Shown piece by piece: positions 41,701 to 50,449 of a DNA stretch of 64,000 bases (its first letter is position 1; each line of letters begins with the position of its first letter). Where the stretch lies: positions 11,489 to 75,488 of the forward strand of contig NC_015423.1 in assembly GCF_000204645.1 (NCBI RefSeq), read 5' to 3'. The position numbers and the translations under genes were made by a program. The DNA is from Alicycliphilus denitrificans K601 (GTDB taxonomy: Bacteria > Pseudomonadota > Gammaproteobacteria > Burkholderiales > Burkholderiaceae_C). The notes under the pieces are model-generated. The model had not been told where the DNA came from. It ran no database searches and was given only the letters and a program-made list of their open reading frames with translations.

Positions 41701-42197
41701 TCGGCTCCGCGTGGCTGCATCTGGCCAGCTTCGCGGTCATGCTGGTGGCGACCCGCACCGTTCGGCGCTGGACGTGGCTGTACGCCCTGTCCGCGCTGCC
41801 TGGCACGCTGGCCCATGAGGCTATGCACTGGATGGCCGGCTGGCTGTTTGGTGCGCGCCCGGTTTCCATGTCGATCCTGCCGCGCCGGATGCCTGACGGG
41901 GAGCTGCTGCTGGGGCGCGTGCTGTTCATGCGCCTGCGCTGGTGGAATGCGGTTCCCGTGGCCCTCGCGCCGTTCCTTCTCATCCCGTTGAGCGCCGGCC
42001 TGCTGTGGCATTCCGCTGGCTGGCCCGCTCTGGCGTGGCCCAGCCTTGGCCTGAAGCTCCTGGCGGTGCAATGCCTGCTGGCGACGTGGCCGAGTGGCCG
42101 CGATTGGTGGCACGCCCTGGGCGGTGCAGCCGTGGCCGGGGCGCTGACGCTCGCTGGCCTCTACCTCTACAACCGTTTTGGCTTCGCCCTGCGGTGA
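41697..42197 (+). CDS. membrane metalloprotease-like protein (HEXXH)
   Basis: 166 residues with about five hydrophobic helices. H40-E41-A-M-H44 lies in a helix (SALPGTLAHEAMHWMAGWLFGARP), as in site-2 protease-like or related small zinc membrane proteins. A further conserved Asp ligand is not obvious. It is coupled to kfrA and its stop TGA touches the palindrome at 42197. The substrate is unknown. Confidence 0.65.
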   Translation: MIGSAWLHLASFAVMLVATRTVRRWTWLYALSALPGTLAHEAMHWMAGWLFGARPVSMSILPRRMPDGELLLGRVLFMRLRWWNAVPVALAPFLLIPLSAGLLWHSAGWPALAWPSLGLKLLAVQCLLATWPSGRDWWHALGGAAVAGALTLAGLYLYNRFGFALR

Positions 42198-42214
42198 CTT
42201 TCGCGCGCGAAAGT
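42197..42214. repeat. plasmid-wide palindrome, perfect copy 7
   Basis: ACTTTCGCGCGCGAAAGT, its first base shared with the stop codon of the membrane protease-like gene. Confidence 0.9.
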
Positions 42215-42228
42215 CCGCGCTTGCGTGT

Positions 42229-42255
42229 TATTTGCTTTCACAATGAAAGCAAATA
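42229..42255. promoter_or_regulatory. operator TTGCTTTCA-N3-TGAAAGCAA, second copy
   Basis: A 12-3-12 perfect palindrome whose core matches the site at 21345-21365. It lies just upstream of operator-promoter D, so this promoter may answer to two regulators. Confidence 0.7.
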
Positions 42256-42266
42256 AACGCCAATAT

Positions 42267-42412
42267 CTATTGACGGTCAATAGTTTGACGGGTAGAATAT
42301 AGGCATTGCTTCAGTGATGAGGCGATGCCCCGGCAGGGGTGACGGTGAGCAGACCAGACCCCAGCCGCTTAGACCATCTTCAACCCTTCCGCATAAGGAA
42401 AACGACCATGCA
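42267..42412 (+). promoter_or_regulatory. operator-promoter D and repeated leader
   Basis: CTATTGAC-G-GTCAATAG (42267-42283) holds -35 TTGACG (42270-42275), with 17-base spacer and -10 TAGAAT (42293-42298). The whole 146-base leader through the start codon is almost identical to 55800-55945, including a GATGCCCCGGCAGGGGT stem and AGACCATCTTCAAC. The upstream ~600-bp repeat found at the A, B and C copies is missing here. Confidence 0.85.
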
Positions 42413-42629
42413 GACCGCCCACGTCGCCCAGGCCAACACCACCGCCCAAGCCACGGATTACCCGCAATGGGTGATCGTTGAGAACGCCGGCACCGATGCC
42501 GAAGACGTGTGGAGCGACCACCACACTTTCAAGGCGGCGCTGAAGGAGCTGGAGAGCTGCGGCGGGACGGATAACGGCTTCGACCTGATGAAGCGCCTCC
42601 CCGATGGCACCCTGACCACGGAATTCTGA
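42408..42629 (+). CDS. small hypothetical protein before the methyltransferase
   Basis: 73 residues from ATG 42408 (AAGGAA upstream). Soluble, acidic (QWVIVENAGTDAEDVWSDHHTFKAALKELESCGGTDNGFDLMKRLPDGTLTTEF). No family is recognised, but it has the look of small plasmid leading-region proteins. It shares its leader with the DUF3560 gene and is followed three bases later by the methyltransferase gene. Confidence 0.68.
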   Translation: MQTAHVAQANTTAQATDYPQWVIVENAGTDAEDVWSDHHTFKAALKELESCGGTDNGFDLMKRLPDGTLTTEF

Positions 42630-42632
42630 CCC

Positions 42633-43547
42633 ATGCGCTGCATCGACCTCTTTGCGGGGGCCGGTGGCTTCACCGAGGGCGCGCGCCTTGCCGGCGCGCG
42701 CGTCGTGTGGGCCGCAAACCATTGGCCGCTCGCTGTTCAGTACCACCAGACCAACCACCCGGACACTTGGCACGAGTGCCAAGACCTTCAGCAAGCCGAC
42801 TGGCGCGCGGTGCCCGCGCATGATGTTGTGCTGGCTTCGCCAGCCTGCCAAGGGCATTCGAGGGCAAGAGGCCGCGAACGGCCGCACCATGACGCGCTGC
42901 GCAGCACGGCTTGGGCCGTGGTGGCTTGCGCGGAATATCACCGCAGCCCGGTGATCCTGGTCGAGAACGTGCCGGACTTCGAGAAGTGGGTGCTTTATCC
43001 GGCTTGGCGCGATGCGCTGCGCCGGCTGGGCTACGCCGTTTCGCCGCATCTGGTCGATGCGGCCGATCATGGCGTGCCGCAGAACCGGCAACGCCTGTTC
43101 CTGGTCTGCACACGCTCGCGGCGGCCGCTGCGTTTGAGCCTGCCGCGCCGCGAGCACCGACCCATTGCCGACGTGATCCAGTGGGATGCCCACCCGTGGA
43201 GTCCGATCGCCACGCCCAGGCGCAGCGAAAAGACGCTGCGCCAGATCGCGGCGGGCCGTGCTGCGCACGGCGACCGCTTCTTGATCCCGTACTACTCCAG
43301 CGGGAGCGGCCTCACTGGCCGCAGCATCCACCGGCCTGTCGGCACCATCACGACCCGCGACCGCTGGGCCGTGATCGAGGGCGACCGGATGCGAATGCTT
43401 GCCGTGCCCGAGGCACGGGACGCTATGAGCTTTCCGCCGTCCTACGTCCTCCCCAACGTCCACCGCGATGCCATGCACCTGCTGGGCAATGCCGTCTGCC
43501 CCGTGGTGGCCGCTGACTTCCTCAACGAGCTGCGCCTTGCGGCTTGA
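42633..43547 (+). CDS. C5-cytosine DNA methyltransferase
   Basis: 304 residues. Motif I is LFAGAGGFTEG (residues 6-16), the catalytic motif IV is SPACQGHS with C72, motif VI is LVENVPDF (E111), motif VIII is QNRQR (Q150) and motif X is HLLGNAV. The catalytic loop has Ala before Cys instead of the usual Pro, as seen in some orphan plasmid enzymes. No restriction partner is adjacent. It probably protects incoming plasmid DNA from host restriction. Expression is from operator-promoter D. Confidence 0.9.
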   Translation: MRCIDLFAGAGGFTEGARLAGARVVWAANHWPLAVQYHQTNHPDTWHECQDLQQADWRAVPAHDVVLASPACQGHSRARGRERPHHDALRSTAWAVVACAEYHRSPVILVENVPDFEKWVLYPAWRDALRRLGYAVSPHLVDAADHGVPQNRQRLFLVCTRSRRPLRLSLPRREHRPIADVIQWDAHPWSPIATPRRSEKTLRQIAAGRAAHGDRFLIPYYSSGSGLTGRSIHRPVGTITTRDRWAVIEGDRMRMLAVPEARDAMSFPPSYVLPNVHRDAMHLLGNAVCPVVAADFLNELRLAA

Positions 43548-43569
43548 TCGAACTTCCTGGAGCTACCCC

Positions 43570-44187
43570 ATGAAACCCTCTCGCTTCCTTCCTGTGATCC
43601 TCGCCGGCCTCGCCTTGAGCTGGGCCGGCTCCGCTTCCGCCTACAAGCCCGGCGTGCTGCGCGAGCTGGCCGATGCCATCGAGACAGCCGCGCCCGTATC
43701 CGTGCCTGCGGCCGGCTCCATCGAGGTGGGCTTTTCTCCCAAAGGCGGGGCCGAGGCCCTGGTGCTTCGCGTCATCGACTCCGCGAAGACAGACATCAAG
43801 GCACTGTCCTACAGCTTCACCAGCCCGCGCGTGGTGGCCGCGCTGCTGCGCGCGGCCAAGCGCGGGGTGGCCGTTTCCCTGGTGGCCGACTACAAGAACA
43901 ACGTCACCGACGACCGGAGCGGAAAGGGCCGGGCGGCCCTTTCGGCGCTGGCTGAAGCTGGCTGCGACGTGCGCGTAATTTCCGCTTACCCGATCCACCA
44001 TGACAAGGTGCTGATCGTGGATCGCCAGACTGTCGAGCTGGGGAGCTTCAACTACTCCGACGCGGCCGCGCGCGTGAATTCGGAGAATGTCCTGGTGAAC
44101 TGGAATAATCCGGCGCTGGCCAAGGCATATCTGGCCCATTTTGATCGCAACTGGCGGCAATCCGAGCCTTTCCGTGCCCGGTATTAA
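43570..44187 (+). CDS. secreted PLD-family nuclease (Nuc-like)
   Basis: 205 residues with signal peptide MKPSRFLPVILAGLALSWAGSASA. One HKD motif is present (HHDKVLIVDRQTVELGSFNYSDAAARVNSENVLV), so it acts as a dimer like the Salmonella Nuc and pKM101 Nuc endonucleases. It is periplasmic and could degrade DNA or phospholipid. Such genes are common in conjugative plasmids. Good SD and signal peptide at ATG 43570. Confidence 0.9.
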   Translation: MKPSRFLPVILAGLALSWAGSASAYKPGVLRELADAIETAAPVSVPAAGSIEVGFSPKGGAEALVLRVIDSAKTDIKALSYSFTSPRVVAALLRAAKRGVAVSLVADYKNNVTDDRSGKGRAALSALAEAGCDVRVISAYPIHHDKVLIVDRQTVELGSFNYSDAAARVNSENVLVNWNNPALAKAYLAHFDRNWRQSEPFRARY

Positions 44188-44206
44188 CAGGAACTCGGAG
44201 AACATC

Positions 44207-44264
44207 ATGACCGTCGATTTTTTCCTCATTGACGCCCCGCACGCCGTCCCCCAGGAATTCCAGG
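44207..44264 (+). pseudogene. 5-prime remnant of a plasmid gene cut by the efflux cassette
   Basis: ATG 44207 has a good SD (CGGAG) and begins MTVDFFLIDAPHAVPQEFQ. At about 44264 the sequence changes into the end of a LysR gene on the other strand, and the frame runs on to a stop at 44347 through unrelated sequence. The rest of the gene was not found at the right side of the cassette. Loss of the remainder implies deletion with the insertion. Confidence 0.65.
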
Positions 44265-44313
44265 GTAGTTCTTCGGCGACAGCGAGAAAGCAGCGTAAGT
44301 GTCGAATCTCCAT
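44265..44313 (-). pseudogene. LysR-type regulator, 5-prime end only
   Basis: ATG 44313 (minus strand) has a strong SD (AGGAGG) and reads MEIRHLRCFLAVAEEL, the invariant start of LysR-type regulators, before running into plasmid sequence. Only about 16 codons remain. In the donor locus it would have lain directly downstream of the efflux operon. It marks the left edge of the acquired segment. Confidence 0.8.
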
Positions 44314-44327
44314 TTCGCCTCCTGTTG

Positions 44328-45929
44328 TCAGTACAAAGGCCGTTTGAGAGTCGCAGCGTTGTAGCCGCTCATCTCACCGAGTTCATCCAGTTCAGGCCTG
44401 TCGCCGCTTTTGTGGCGCTGCGCGACTGCCTCGCCCTGCGGTCCGGGCAAGGCGTGTGACCAGCCGCCGGCCAGCGTCTTGTAGACCGCCACCAACGCCG
44501 TCGCCCTGCGGGTGGCGCTTTGTGCCAGCAAGTCTTCGGACTCCAAGCGTGAACGTTCGGCCTTCAGCACATCCAAAACATGGATGGCGCCGCCCTCAAA
44601 TTGCAGGCGAGCCGTCTTGGCTGCCCGGCGGCTGGCCTCGGTCGCCTGTACCAGCATGGCGTACTCGGTCTGCGCGCGCGATAGGCGTACCAGCGCGTTC
44701 TCGGTTTCTTCCATGGCGCGCAGCACCGTGCGCTCGTATACCGCCAAGTTTTCGGCAGTGGCTGAATTGGCCGCCGCGATGCGCGACCGCACCCGGCCCA
44801 CGTCTAGGAAGGAACCACCCACACCGAGCGAGATCATTCGCGTTTCACTATCACGCTCGAACAACGAACCAAAGCCCAACGCCTGCGTGCCGATCAGCCC
44901 TCCCAACGTAAAGCGAGGGAACAGGTCTGCCATGGCTACGCCGATACGCGCAGTGGCCGCAGCCAGCCTACGTTCTGCCGCAGCCACATCGGGACGGCGA
45001 CGCAGTAGATCGCCCGGTGCACCGGCGTTGATCTGGGCGGGCAGCTCAGGCAAGGCTGCGGGGTGATCCAGCACTTCGGCCATCGCCGCAGGCGTGCGGC
45101 CAGTGAGCACGGCAATGCGGTGGGCGGCCACAGCAGCCTCAGCTTCAAGCGGCGGAATGCGCGAGCGTGTCAGCGCCAATTGCGTGCGGGCGCGGTCGGC
45201 ATCGAACGACGTGCCCCGGCCGTTCTCGAACAAGACCTCGATCAGCCGCAGCGTATCGGCTTGGTTGATTTCGTTGTCCCGCGCGACCTGTAATTGCACT
45301 TGCAAGCCGCGCAAGCGGAAATAGGCGTCGGTCAACTCGGCCACCATAGCCACTTGTACGCCCGCCAGGTCGGCTGCGCTGGCCTCGGTCTCGGCGCGCT
45401 GCGATTCCACGCTGCGCCGCACTCGGCCAAAGAAGTCCAATTCCCAGATCACGGATAGGCCAGCCGAATGCAGATCGTTATCCCGGTCGGAGCGGGACGC
45501 ATCCGGTGCTTGTGCAGCACTGGCGCGCTGGGTACTGATTTCACCGGACGCGCCCAGCGTCGGATAGTAGTCTTGGCGACGTTCGCGCGACAGTGCGCTG
45601 GCTTGCTCGTAGCGCGACAGTGCTATGCGGATGTCGTGATTGGCGTGAAGAGCATTCTCCACCAAAGAGTGCAGCACCGGGTCATCCAGTTCCCGCCAGA
45701 ATTGCGCATCGGCCTCCGGTACAAGCTGGGACACGGCAACGGGGTCTTGGCGGGCATACGTCACTGCCTGGGGCGCGGCAGGTGCCTTGTAATTCGGCCC
45801 TACTGCGCAAGCTGCCAGCGTCAACGCCACCAAAGGGAGCAGTACCAGATGTGGCATCCGACGTAGGCATGGTCGGATGCGGGATGGCGTTTGAAGCATG
45901 ACGGAATCAGTCCTTGTGGAGTCAGTCAT
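44328..45929 (-). CDS. RND efflux outer-membrane channel (OprN/OprM type)
   Basis: 533 residues from ATG 45929, which overlaps the pump gene stop by 8 bases. Lipoprotein signal with lipobox LTLAAC. Two outer-membrane efflux protein repeats, seen for example in FWRELDDPVLHSLVENALHANHDIRIALSRYEQASA and RPDVAAAERRLAAATARIGVAMADLFPRFTLGG. TolC-type trimer that carries drugs across the outer membrane. It completes the tripartite pump with the next two genes. Confidence 0.93.
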   Translation of the reverse strand: MTDSTRTDSVMLQTPSRIRPCLRRMPHLVLLPLVALTLAACAVGPNYKAPAAPQAVTYARQDPVAVSQLVPEADAQFWRELDDPVLHSLVENALHANHDIRIALSRYEQASALSRERRQDYYPTLGASGEISTQRASAAQAPDASRSDRDNDLHSAGLSVIWELDFFGRVRRSVESQRAETEASAADLAGVQVAMVAELTDAYFRLRGLQVQLQVARDNEINQADTLRLIEVLFENGRGTSFDADRARTQLALTRSRIPPLEAEAAVAAHRIAVLTGRTPAAMAEVLDHPAALPELPAQINAGAPGDLLRRRPDVAAAERRLAAATARIGVAMADLFPRFTLGGLIGTQALGFGSLFERDSETRMISLGVGGSFLDVGRVRSRIAAANSATAENLAVYERTVLRAMEETENALVRLSRAQTEYAMLVQATEASRRAAKTARLQFEGGAIHVLDVLKAERSRLESEDLLAQSATRRATALVAVYKTLAGGWSHALPGPQGEAVAQRHKSGDRPELDELGEMSGYNAATLKRPLY

Positions 45930-48900
45930 GGGTGGCCTCCATGGCGACATTTGCCTGGCGACGTGGCTTGCGCGTCGCGAGCCTGCGTAACGCGACGTAG
46001 AAAACAGGAGTCAGGAATAAACCGAACAAGGTCACGCCGAGCATGCCGGCGAACACAGTCACTCCCATAACCTGGCGAATCTCCGCGCCTGCGCCGGAAC
46101 CGACCATCAGCGGCACCACGCCAGCGATGAAGGCGATGGAAGTCATGATGATCGGGCGCAGACGAAGGCGTGATGCCTCCAGCGCGGCATCGAGGATGCT
46201 GTGCCCCTTGCGCTCAAGTTCACGGGCGAACTCCACGATCAGAATGGCATTCTTGGAGGCCAGACCAATCAGCACTATCAAGCCAATCTGCACGAAAATG
46301 TTGCTGTCACCACCCGCGAGCCACACGCCCGTCATGGCCGACAACAGGCTCATGGGCACGATCAGGATGACGGCCAGCGGCAACGTCCAGCTTTCGTACA
46401 GTGCCGCCAGCACCAGGAAGACCAACAGTACCGCCAGCGGGAACACCACCAGCGCGGTATTGCTTTGCGTGACCTGCTGGTAGCTGAGGTCGGTCCACTC
46501 CAGTTGCATGCCTGGCGGCAGCACCTTGTCTGCAATGGATTGCACTTGCTGCAATGCCTGCGATGACGACACCAGACGCGGATCTGACTCACCAATCAGG
46601 TCGGCAGATGGATAGCCGTTGAAGCGGATGACGGGATCGGGGCCGAATGTCTTGCGCACGTCCACCATGCTGCCGATGGGCACCATGTCGCCATTGGCGT
46701 TGCGGGTGCGCAGTTTGACCACGTCCTCGACAGAACTGCGGAACGGTGCGTCCGCCTGAGCCATCACCCGGAAGGTGCGGCCAAAGCGCGTGAAGTCGTT
46801 GACATACGCCGAACCCAGGTACACTTGCAGCGTATCGAAAAGATCGGTCACGGCCACGCCCTGTGCCTTCGCCTTGGTGCGGTCCACTACGGCGTCAAGC
46901 TGCGGCACATTGGCCTGATAGGAACTGATCGGATATTGGAATCCCGGTTCTTGCGAGATGGCCGTCGCCAGCTCGGTGGTCGCCGTCTGCAATGCGGCAT
47001 AGCCCTCACGGTTGCGATCCTGCACGTAAAGAGAGAACCCGGAACCCGCGCCCAGCCCCATGACAGGGGGCGGCATGATGGCAAAGGCCAGACCGTCCTG
47101 CTCCTGAGCGAAGCGCTCGTTCAACTGTTCCGCAATCTCGGTTGCAGTGTGCTTGCGCTCATTGATGGGCTTGAGTACGAAATACACTAGGCCGCTATTG
47201 GACGTGTTGGTCGACTGCAAGGCGTTCATGCCCGGGAACTGCACGGCGTTGTAGACGCCATCGGTCTTGAGCGCGATGTCGCTCACACGGCGGACCAGCG
47301 CTTCCGTGCGCTCCAGGGATGCACCCTCGGGTAGCTGGATGACACCGATGAGATACAGCTTGTCCTGCATGGGGATGAATCCGCCAGGGACGGCCTTGAA
47401 CACAGCTCCCGTCGCCACCAGTAGCGCGATGTAGACGAGAAACACCGCACCACGCCGCCCGAGGATGCGCGACACGCTGTTTCCATAGCCATCCGCGCTG
47501 CGCAGGAAGAAACGGTTGAACGGCCGGAATATCCAGCCCAGACTGCGATCCAGCACCCGCGTGGGCAGGTCTGGCGCGGCACCATGCGGGCGAAGCAGGC
47601 GCGCGGCCAGCGCAGGCGACAGCGTCAGCGAGTTGATGGCCGAAATTACCGTGGAGATCGCAATGGTGACGGCGAACTGTTTGTAGAACTGCCCTGTCAC
47701 GCCGGACAGGAATGCCATAGGCACGAATACCGAGCACAGCACCAGCGAGATGGCGACGATGGGGCCACTGACTTCGCGCATGGCCTGATGGGCCGCAGCC
47801 AGCGGCGCCAGCCCTTCGGCGATGTTGCGCTCGACGTTTTCCACCACCACGATCGCGTCGTCCACCACGATCCCGATGGCAAGCACGAGTCCAAAAAGCG
47901 TGAGCGTATTGATGGAAAAGCCCAGCATCAGCAGCACGGCGAAGGTGCCTACCACCGACACCGGCACGGCTAGCAGTGGGATGATGGAGGCACGCCAAGT
48001 CTGAAGGAACAAGATCACCACCAGCACCACCAGTCCGATGGCTTCCAGCAGAGTGTTGACGACCGCCTTGATCGACTGACGCACGAAGACAGTTGAGTCA
48101 TACTCCACCGACCATTCCACTCCCTCGGGAAAGCGCTTGGCCAACTCGTCCATCTTCGCGCGGACTTGATCCGAGATTTCGATGGCATTGGCGCCCGGGG
48201 CTTCAAGGACAGAGATCGCGACAGCAGGCTTGTTGTTGAGCAACGACATCAGCGAGTAGCTGGATGCGTCCATTTCCACGCGCGCCACATCTCGCAGCCG
48301 GGTGACCTGACCCTGCGATCCGGTCTTGACGATGACGTCGCCGAACTCTTCTTCCGTCACCAGCCGGCCCTGCGCATTGATGGACAGGAGGAAGTCGCTT
48401 CCCGAGGGGTTGGGCGGCGCACCTAGTTGACCGGCCGAGACCTGGACGTTCTGTTCGCGCACGGCTTCGACCACATCGCCGGCGGTCATACCCAGCGCCG
48501 CAATTTTGTCGGGGTCCAGCCATAAGCGCATGGCGTAGTCGCCAGAGCCGTAGATCTTGGCATCGCCCACCCCCTGGATGCGTGCCAACTCGTCGCGTAC
48601 ATGGAGCACGGCATAGTTGCGCAGGTACAGCGCGTCATAGCGATCGCCCGGCGAGCGCAACTGCACGACCAGCGTTTCGTTGTGGGACTGTTTGACGGTC
48701 ACCACACCTTGCTGGCGCACCGCTTCGGGAAGACGCGGCTCTGCCTGGGCGACACGGTTCTGTACCTTGACCTGGGCGTCGTCGGGATCGGTGCCAGGAC
48801 GGAAGGTGACGGTCAGCACCAACACGCCATCACTACCGGCCACGGACTTCATGTAGAGCATGTTTTCCACGCCGGTGATGGATGCCTCCAGTGGTGCGGC

Positions 48901-49089
48901 TACCGTGTCGGCGATTTCGCGCGGATTTGCGCCAGGATACGTGGCGCGAACCTGTACGCTGGGTGGCACGACTTCCGGGTACTCGCTGACGGGCAAGAGC
49001 GGGATCGCGATCAACCCAACCACGAAAATGATGATGGACAGCACGGCCGCAAAAATCGGCCTGTCCACGAAAAAGCGGGCAAAGTTCAT
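45922..49089 (-). CDS. RND multidrug efflux pump, HAE1 family (MexF-like)
   Basis: 1055 residues. Start MNFARFFVDRPIFAAVLSIIIFVVGLIAIPLLPVSEYPEVVPP is MexF-like, with the typical block GIVVDDAIVVVENVERNIAEGLAPLAAAHQAMREVSGPIVA holding the proton-relay Asp pair in helix 4. Twelve membrane helices and two large periplasmic loops are expected. MexF-type pumps export chloramphenicol, trimethoprim and fluoroquinolones among others; the substrate range here cannot be read from sequence. It sits 19 bases after the adaptor gene. Confidence 0.95.
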   Translation of the reverse strand: MNFARFFVDRPIFAAVLSIIIFVVGLIAIPLLPVSEYPEVVPPSVQVRATYPGANPREIADTVAAPLEASITGVENMLYMKSVAGSDGVLVLTVTFRPGTDPDDAQVKVQNRVAQAEPRLPEAVRQQGVVTVKQSHNETLVVQLRSPGDRYDALYLRNYAVLHVRDELARIQGVGDAKIYGSGDYAMRLWLDPDKIAALGMTAGDVVEAVREQNVQVSAGQLGAPPNPSGSDFLLSINAQGRLVTEEEFGDVIVKTGSQGQVTRLRDVARVEMDASSYSLMSLLNNKPAVAISVLEAPGANAIEISDQVRAKMDELAKRFPEGVEWSVEYDSTVFVRQSIKAVVNTLLEAIGLVVLVVILFLQTWRASIIPLLAVPVSVVGTFAVLLMLGFSINTLTLFGLVLAIGIVVDDAIVVVENVERNIAEGLAPLAAAHQAMREVSGPIVAISLVLCSVFVPMAFLSGVTGQFYKQFAVTIAISTVISAINSLTLSPALAARLLRPHGAAPDLPTRVLDRSLGWIFRPFNRFFLRSADGYGNSVSRILGRRGAVFLVYIALLVATGAVFKAVPGGFIPMQDKLYLIGVIQLPEGASLERTEALVRRVSDIALKTDGVYNAVQFPGMNALQSTNTSNSGLVYFVLKPINERKHTATEIAEQLNERFAQEQDGLAFAIMPPPVMGLGAGSGFSLYVQDRNREGYAALQTATTELATAISQEPGFQYPISSYQANVPQLDAVVDRTKAKAQGVAVTDLFDTLQVYLGSAYVNDFTRFGRTFRVMAQADAPFRSSVEDVVKLRTRNANGDMVPIGSMVDVRKTFGPDPVIRFNGYPSADLIGESDPRLVSSSQALQQVQSIADKVLPPGMQLEWTDLSYQQVTQSNTALVVFPLAVLLVFLVLAALYESWTLPLAVILIVPMSLLSAMTGVWLAGGDSNIFVQIGLIVLIGLASKNAILIVEFARELERKGHSILDAALEASRLRLRPIIMTSIAFIAGVVPLMVGSGAGAEIRQVMGVTVFAGMLGVTLFGLFLTPVFYVALRRLATRKPRRQANVAMEATHD

Positions 49090-49108
49090 GATGGCTGGCT
49101 CTCCGCGC

Positions 49109-50308
49109 TCATTCGCTCGCCTGGATTTGTCGGCCTGCAGGCGCCATTTCGATGTCCTGGGCCGTCACTGGCATGCCGACAGAAACCTTCTGGATGCCGT
49201 TGACGATCACGCGGTCGCCGGGATTTAGACCTTCCTCGACGATGCGCAGGCCTTCGGCCTTGCGTCCCAGCGTGATGTCGCGGCGCTGGGCGGTGTTGTT
49301 CTCATCGATCACATACACGTACTTGCGGCTCTGGTCGGTCAGGATGGCCTTGTCGTCGATCAGCATGGCCTCGAAACTGCCGCTACCCGGCAGGCGCACT
49401 CGGGCATAGAGGCCCGGCGTAAGCAGGCCGTCGGGGTTGACCAGGGTGGCGCGTGCGCGGATGGTGCCGGTGGCCGCATCGACACGGTTGTCCACGAAGT
49501 CCACGTTTCCGGCGTGTGGATAGCCGTTCTCGCCGACCAGGCCCACCTGCACCGGGATACTTTCGCTGCGCTGGTCGGGGCGCTCTCCGTTGCGAGCCAT
49601 GTGGGCGTAGCGCAGATAGGTACGCTCGTCGCTATCAAAATGCACGTGCACCGGGTTCAGCGAGACTACGGTGGTCAGGATGCTGGCCTGGCCGTCAGCA
49701 CTCACCAAGTTGCCTGCCGTGACCAGTGCACGTCCGGCGCGGCCTGTGATGGGCGAACGTACCTGGGTGAACGACAGATCCAACTTGGCGGTCTCGACTG
49801 CGGCTTGGGCGAACTGCACGTTGGCTTGGGCCTGATCGGCGGCGGCGTGGCGCTGCTCCAACTCCTCGGTGGAGGCTGCTTGCAACGAAGCCAGCTTTTG
49901 AGCACGGGCCGCTTCGCTACGTGCCAGTGCGGCCTGCGTGCGGGCGCGGGCCAAGTCTGCTTCCGCGCGAGCCAGAGCAGCACGGTAACTGCGAGCGTCA
50001 ATCTCGAACAGCACGTCGCCACGTTTGACGATCTGGCCCTCTTCGTAATTGACCCTGTCGATGTAGCCACTCACACGTGGCCGCAGCGCAACGCTTTCCA
50101 CCGCCTCGACGCGGCCATTGAACTCATCCCATAGGACGATCTTGCGCACCGACACAGGTGCCACGCTGACCGTGGGTGGAGGGGCGGCGACCGCGTCGGC
50201 GGCGTCGCTATTGCAGCCAGCCAGGGACAGCGCCAGCAAGCTCGCCGCAGCTAACGGCAAGGCGCGGCGCCAGGAAGGCAGGACCGCAAGGTAAGGCAAT
50301 GTGCTCAT
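49109..50308 (-). CDS. RND efflux membrane-fusion adaptor (MexE-like)
   Basis: 399 residues from ATG 50308. An upstream in-frame ATG at 50374 lies across the operators and is not favoured. Lipoprotein-like signal (LLALSLAGC). The barrel-sandwich halves flank a coiled-coil hairpin (ALARAEADLARARTQAALARSEAARAQKLASLQAASTEELEQRHAAADQAQANVQFAQAAVETAKLDLSF). VRSPITGRAGRALVTAGNLVSAD is typical of MexE. It joins the pump to the outer-membrane channel. Confidence 0.93.
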   Translation of the reverse strand: MSTLPYLAVLPSWRRALPLAAASLLALSLAGCNSDAADAVAAPPPTVSVAPVSVRKIVLWDEFNGRVEAVESVALRPRVSGYIDRVNYEEGQIVKRGDVLFEIDARSYRAALARAEADLARARTQAALARSEAARAQKLASLQAASTEELEQRHAAADQAQANVQFAQAAVETAKLDLSFTQVRSPITGRAGRALVTAGNLVSADGQASILTTVVSLNPVHVHFDSDERTYLRYAHMARNGERPDQRSESIPVQVGLVGENGYPHAGNVDFVDNRVDAATGTIRARATLVNPDGLLTPGLYARVRLPGSGSFEAMLIDDKAILTDQSRKYVYVIDENNTAQRRDITLGRKAEGLRIVEEGLNPGDRVIVNGIQKVSVGMPVTAQDIEMAPAGRQIQASE

Positions 50309-50351
50309 TGTTTTCAGTCTCGAAGGGATGGCGAAACCCGGTTGATAAAAT

Positions 50352-50428
50352 TTGACATACGTGACGTATGCCATTTATCATCCACTCATACGCAACGTAT
50401 GTCAATCATTTACATACACTTCGTATGT
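50352..50428. promoter_or_regulatory. divergent promoter with three TetR-type operators
   Basis: CATACGTGACGTATG (50356-50370), CATACGCAACGTATG (50387-50401) and CATACACTTCGTATG (50413-50427) are three spaced inverted repeats between the adaptor and tetR genes. TTGACA occurs on the plus strand at 50352-50357 and on the minus strand at 50400-50405, each overlapping an operator, so TetR should repress both directions. Confidence 0.85.
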
Positions 50429-50449
50429 GAAAAATCGGAGGACGACCTA

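Noticed and set aside
50311..50449. Extended N-termini for the adaptor and TetR proteins
   Set aside because: Both would be encoded by the divergent operators, and the adaptor signal peptide would become internal.
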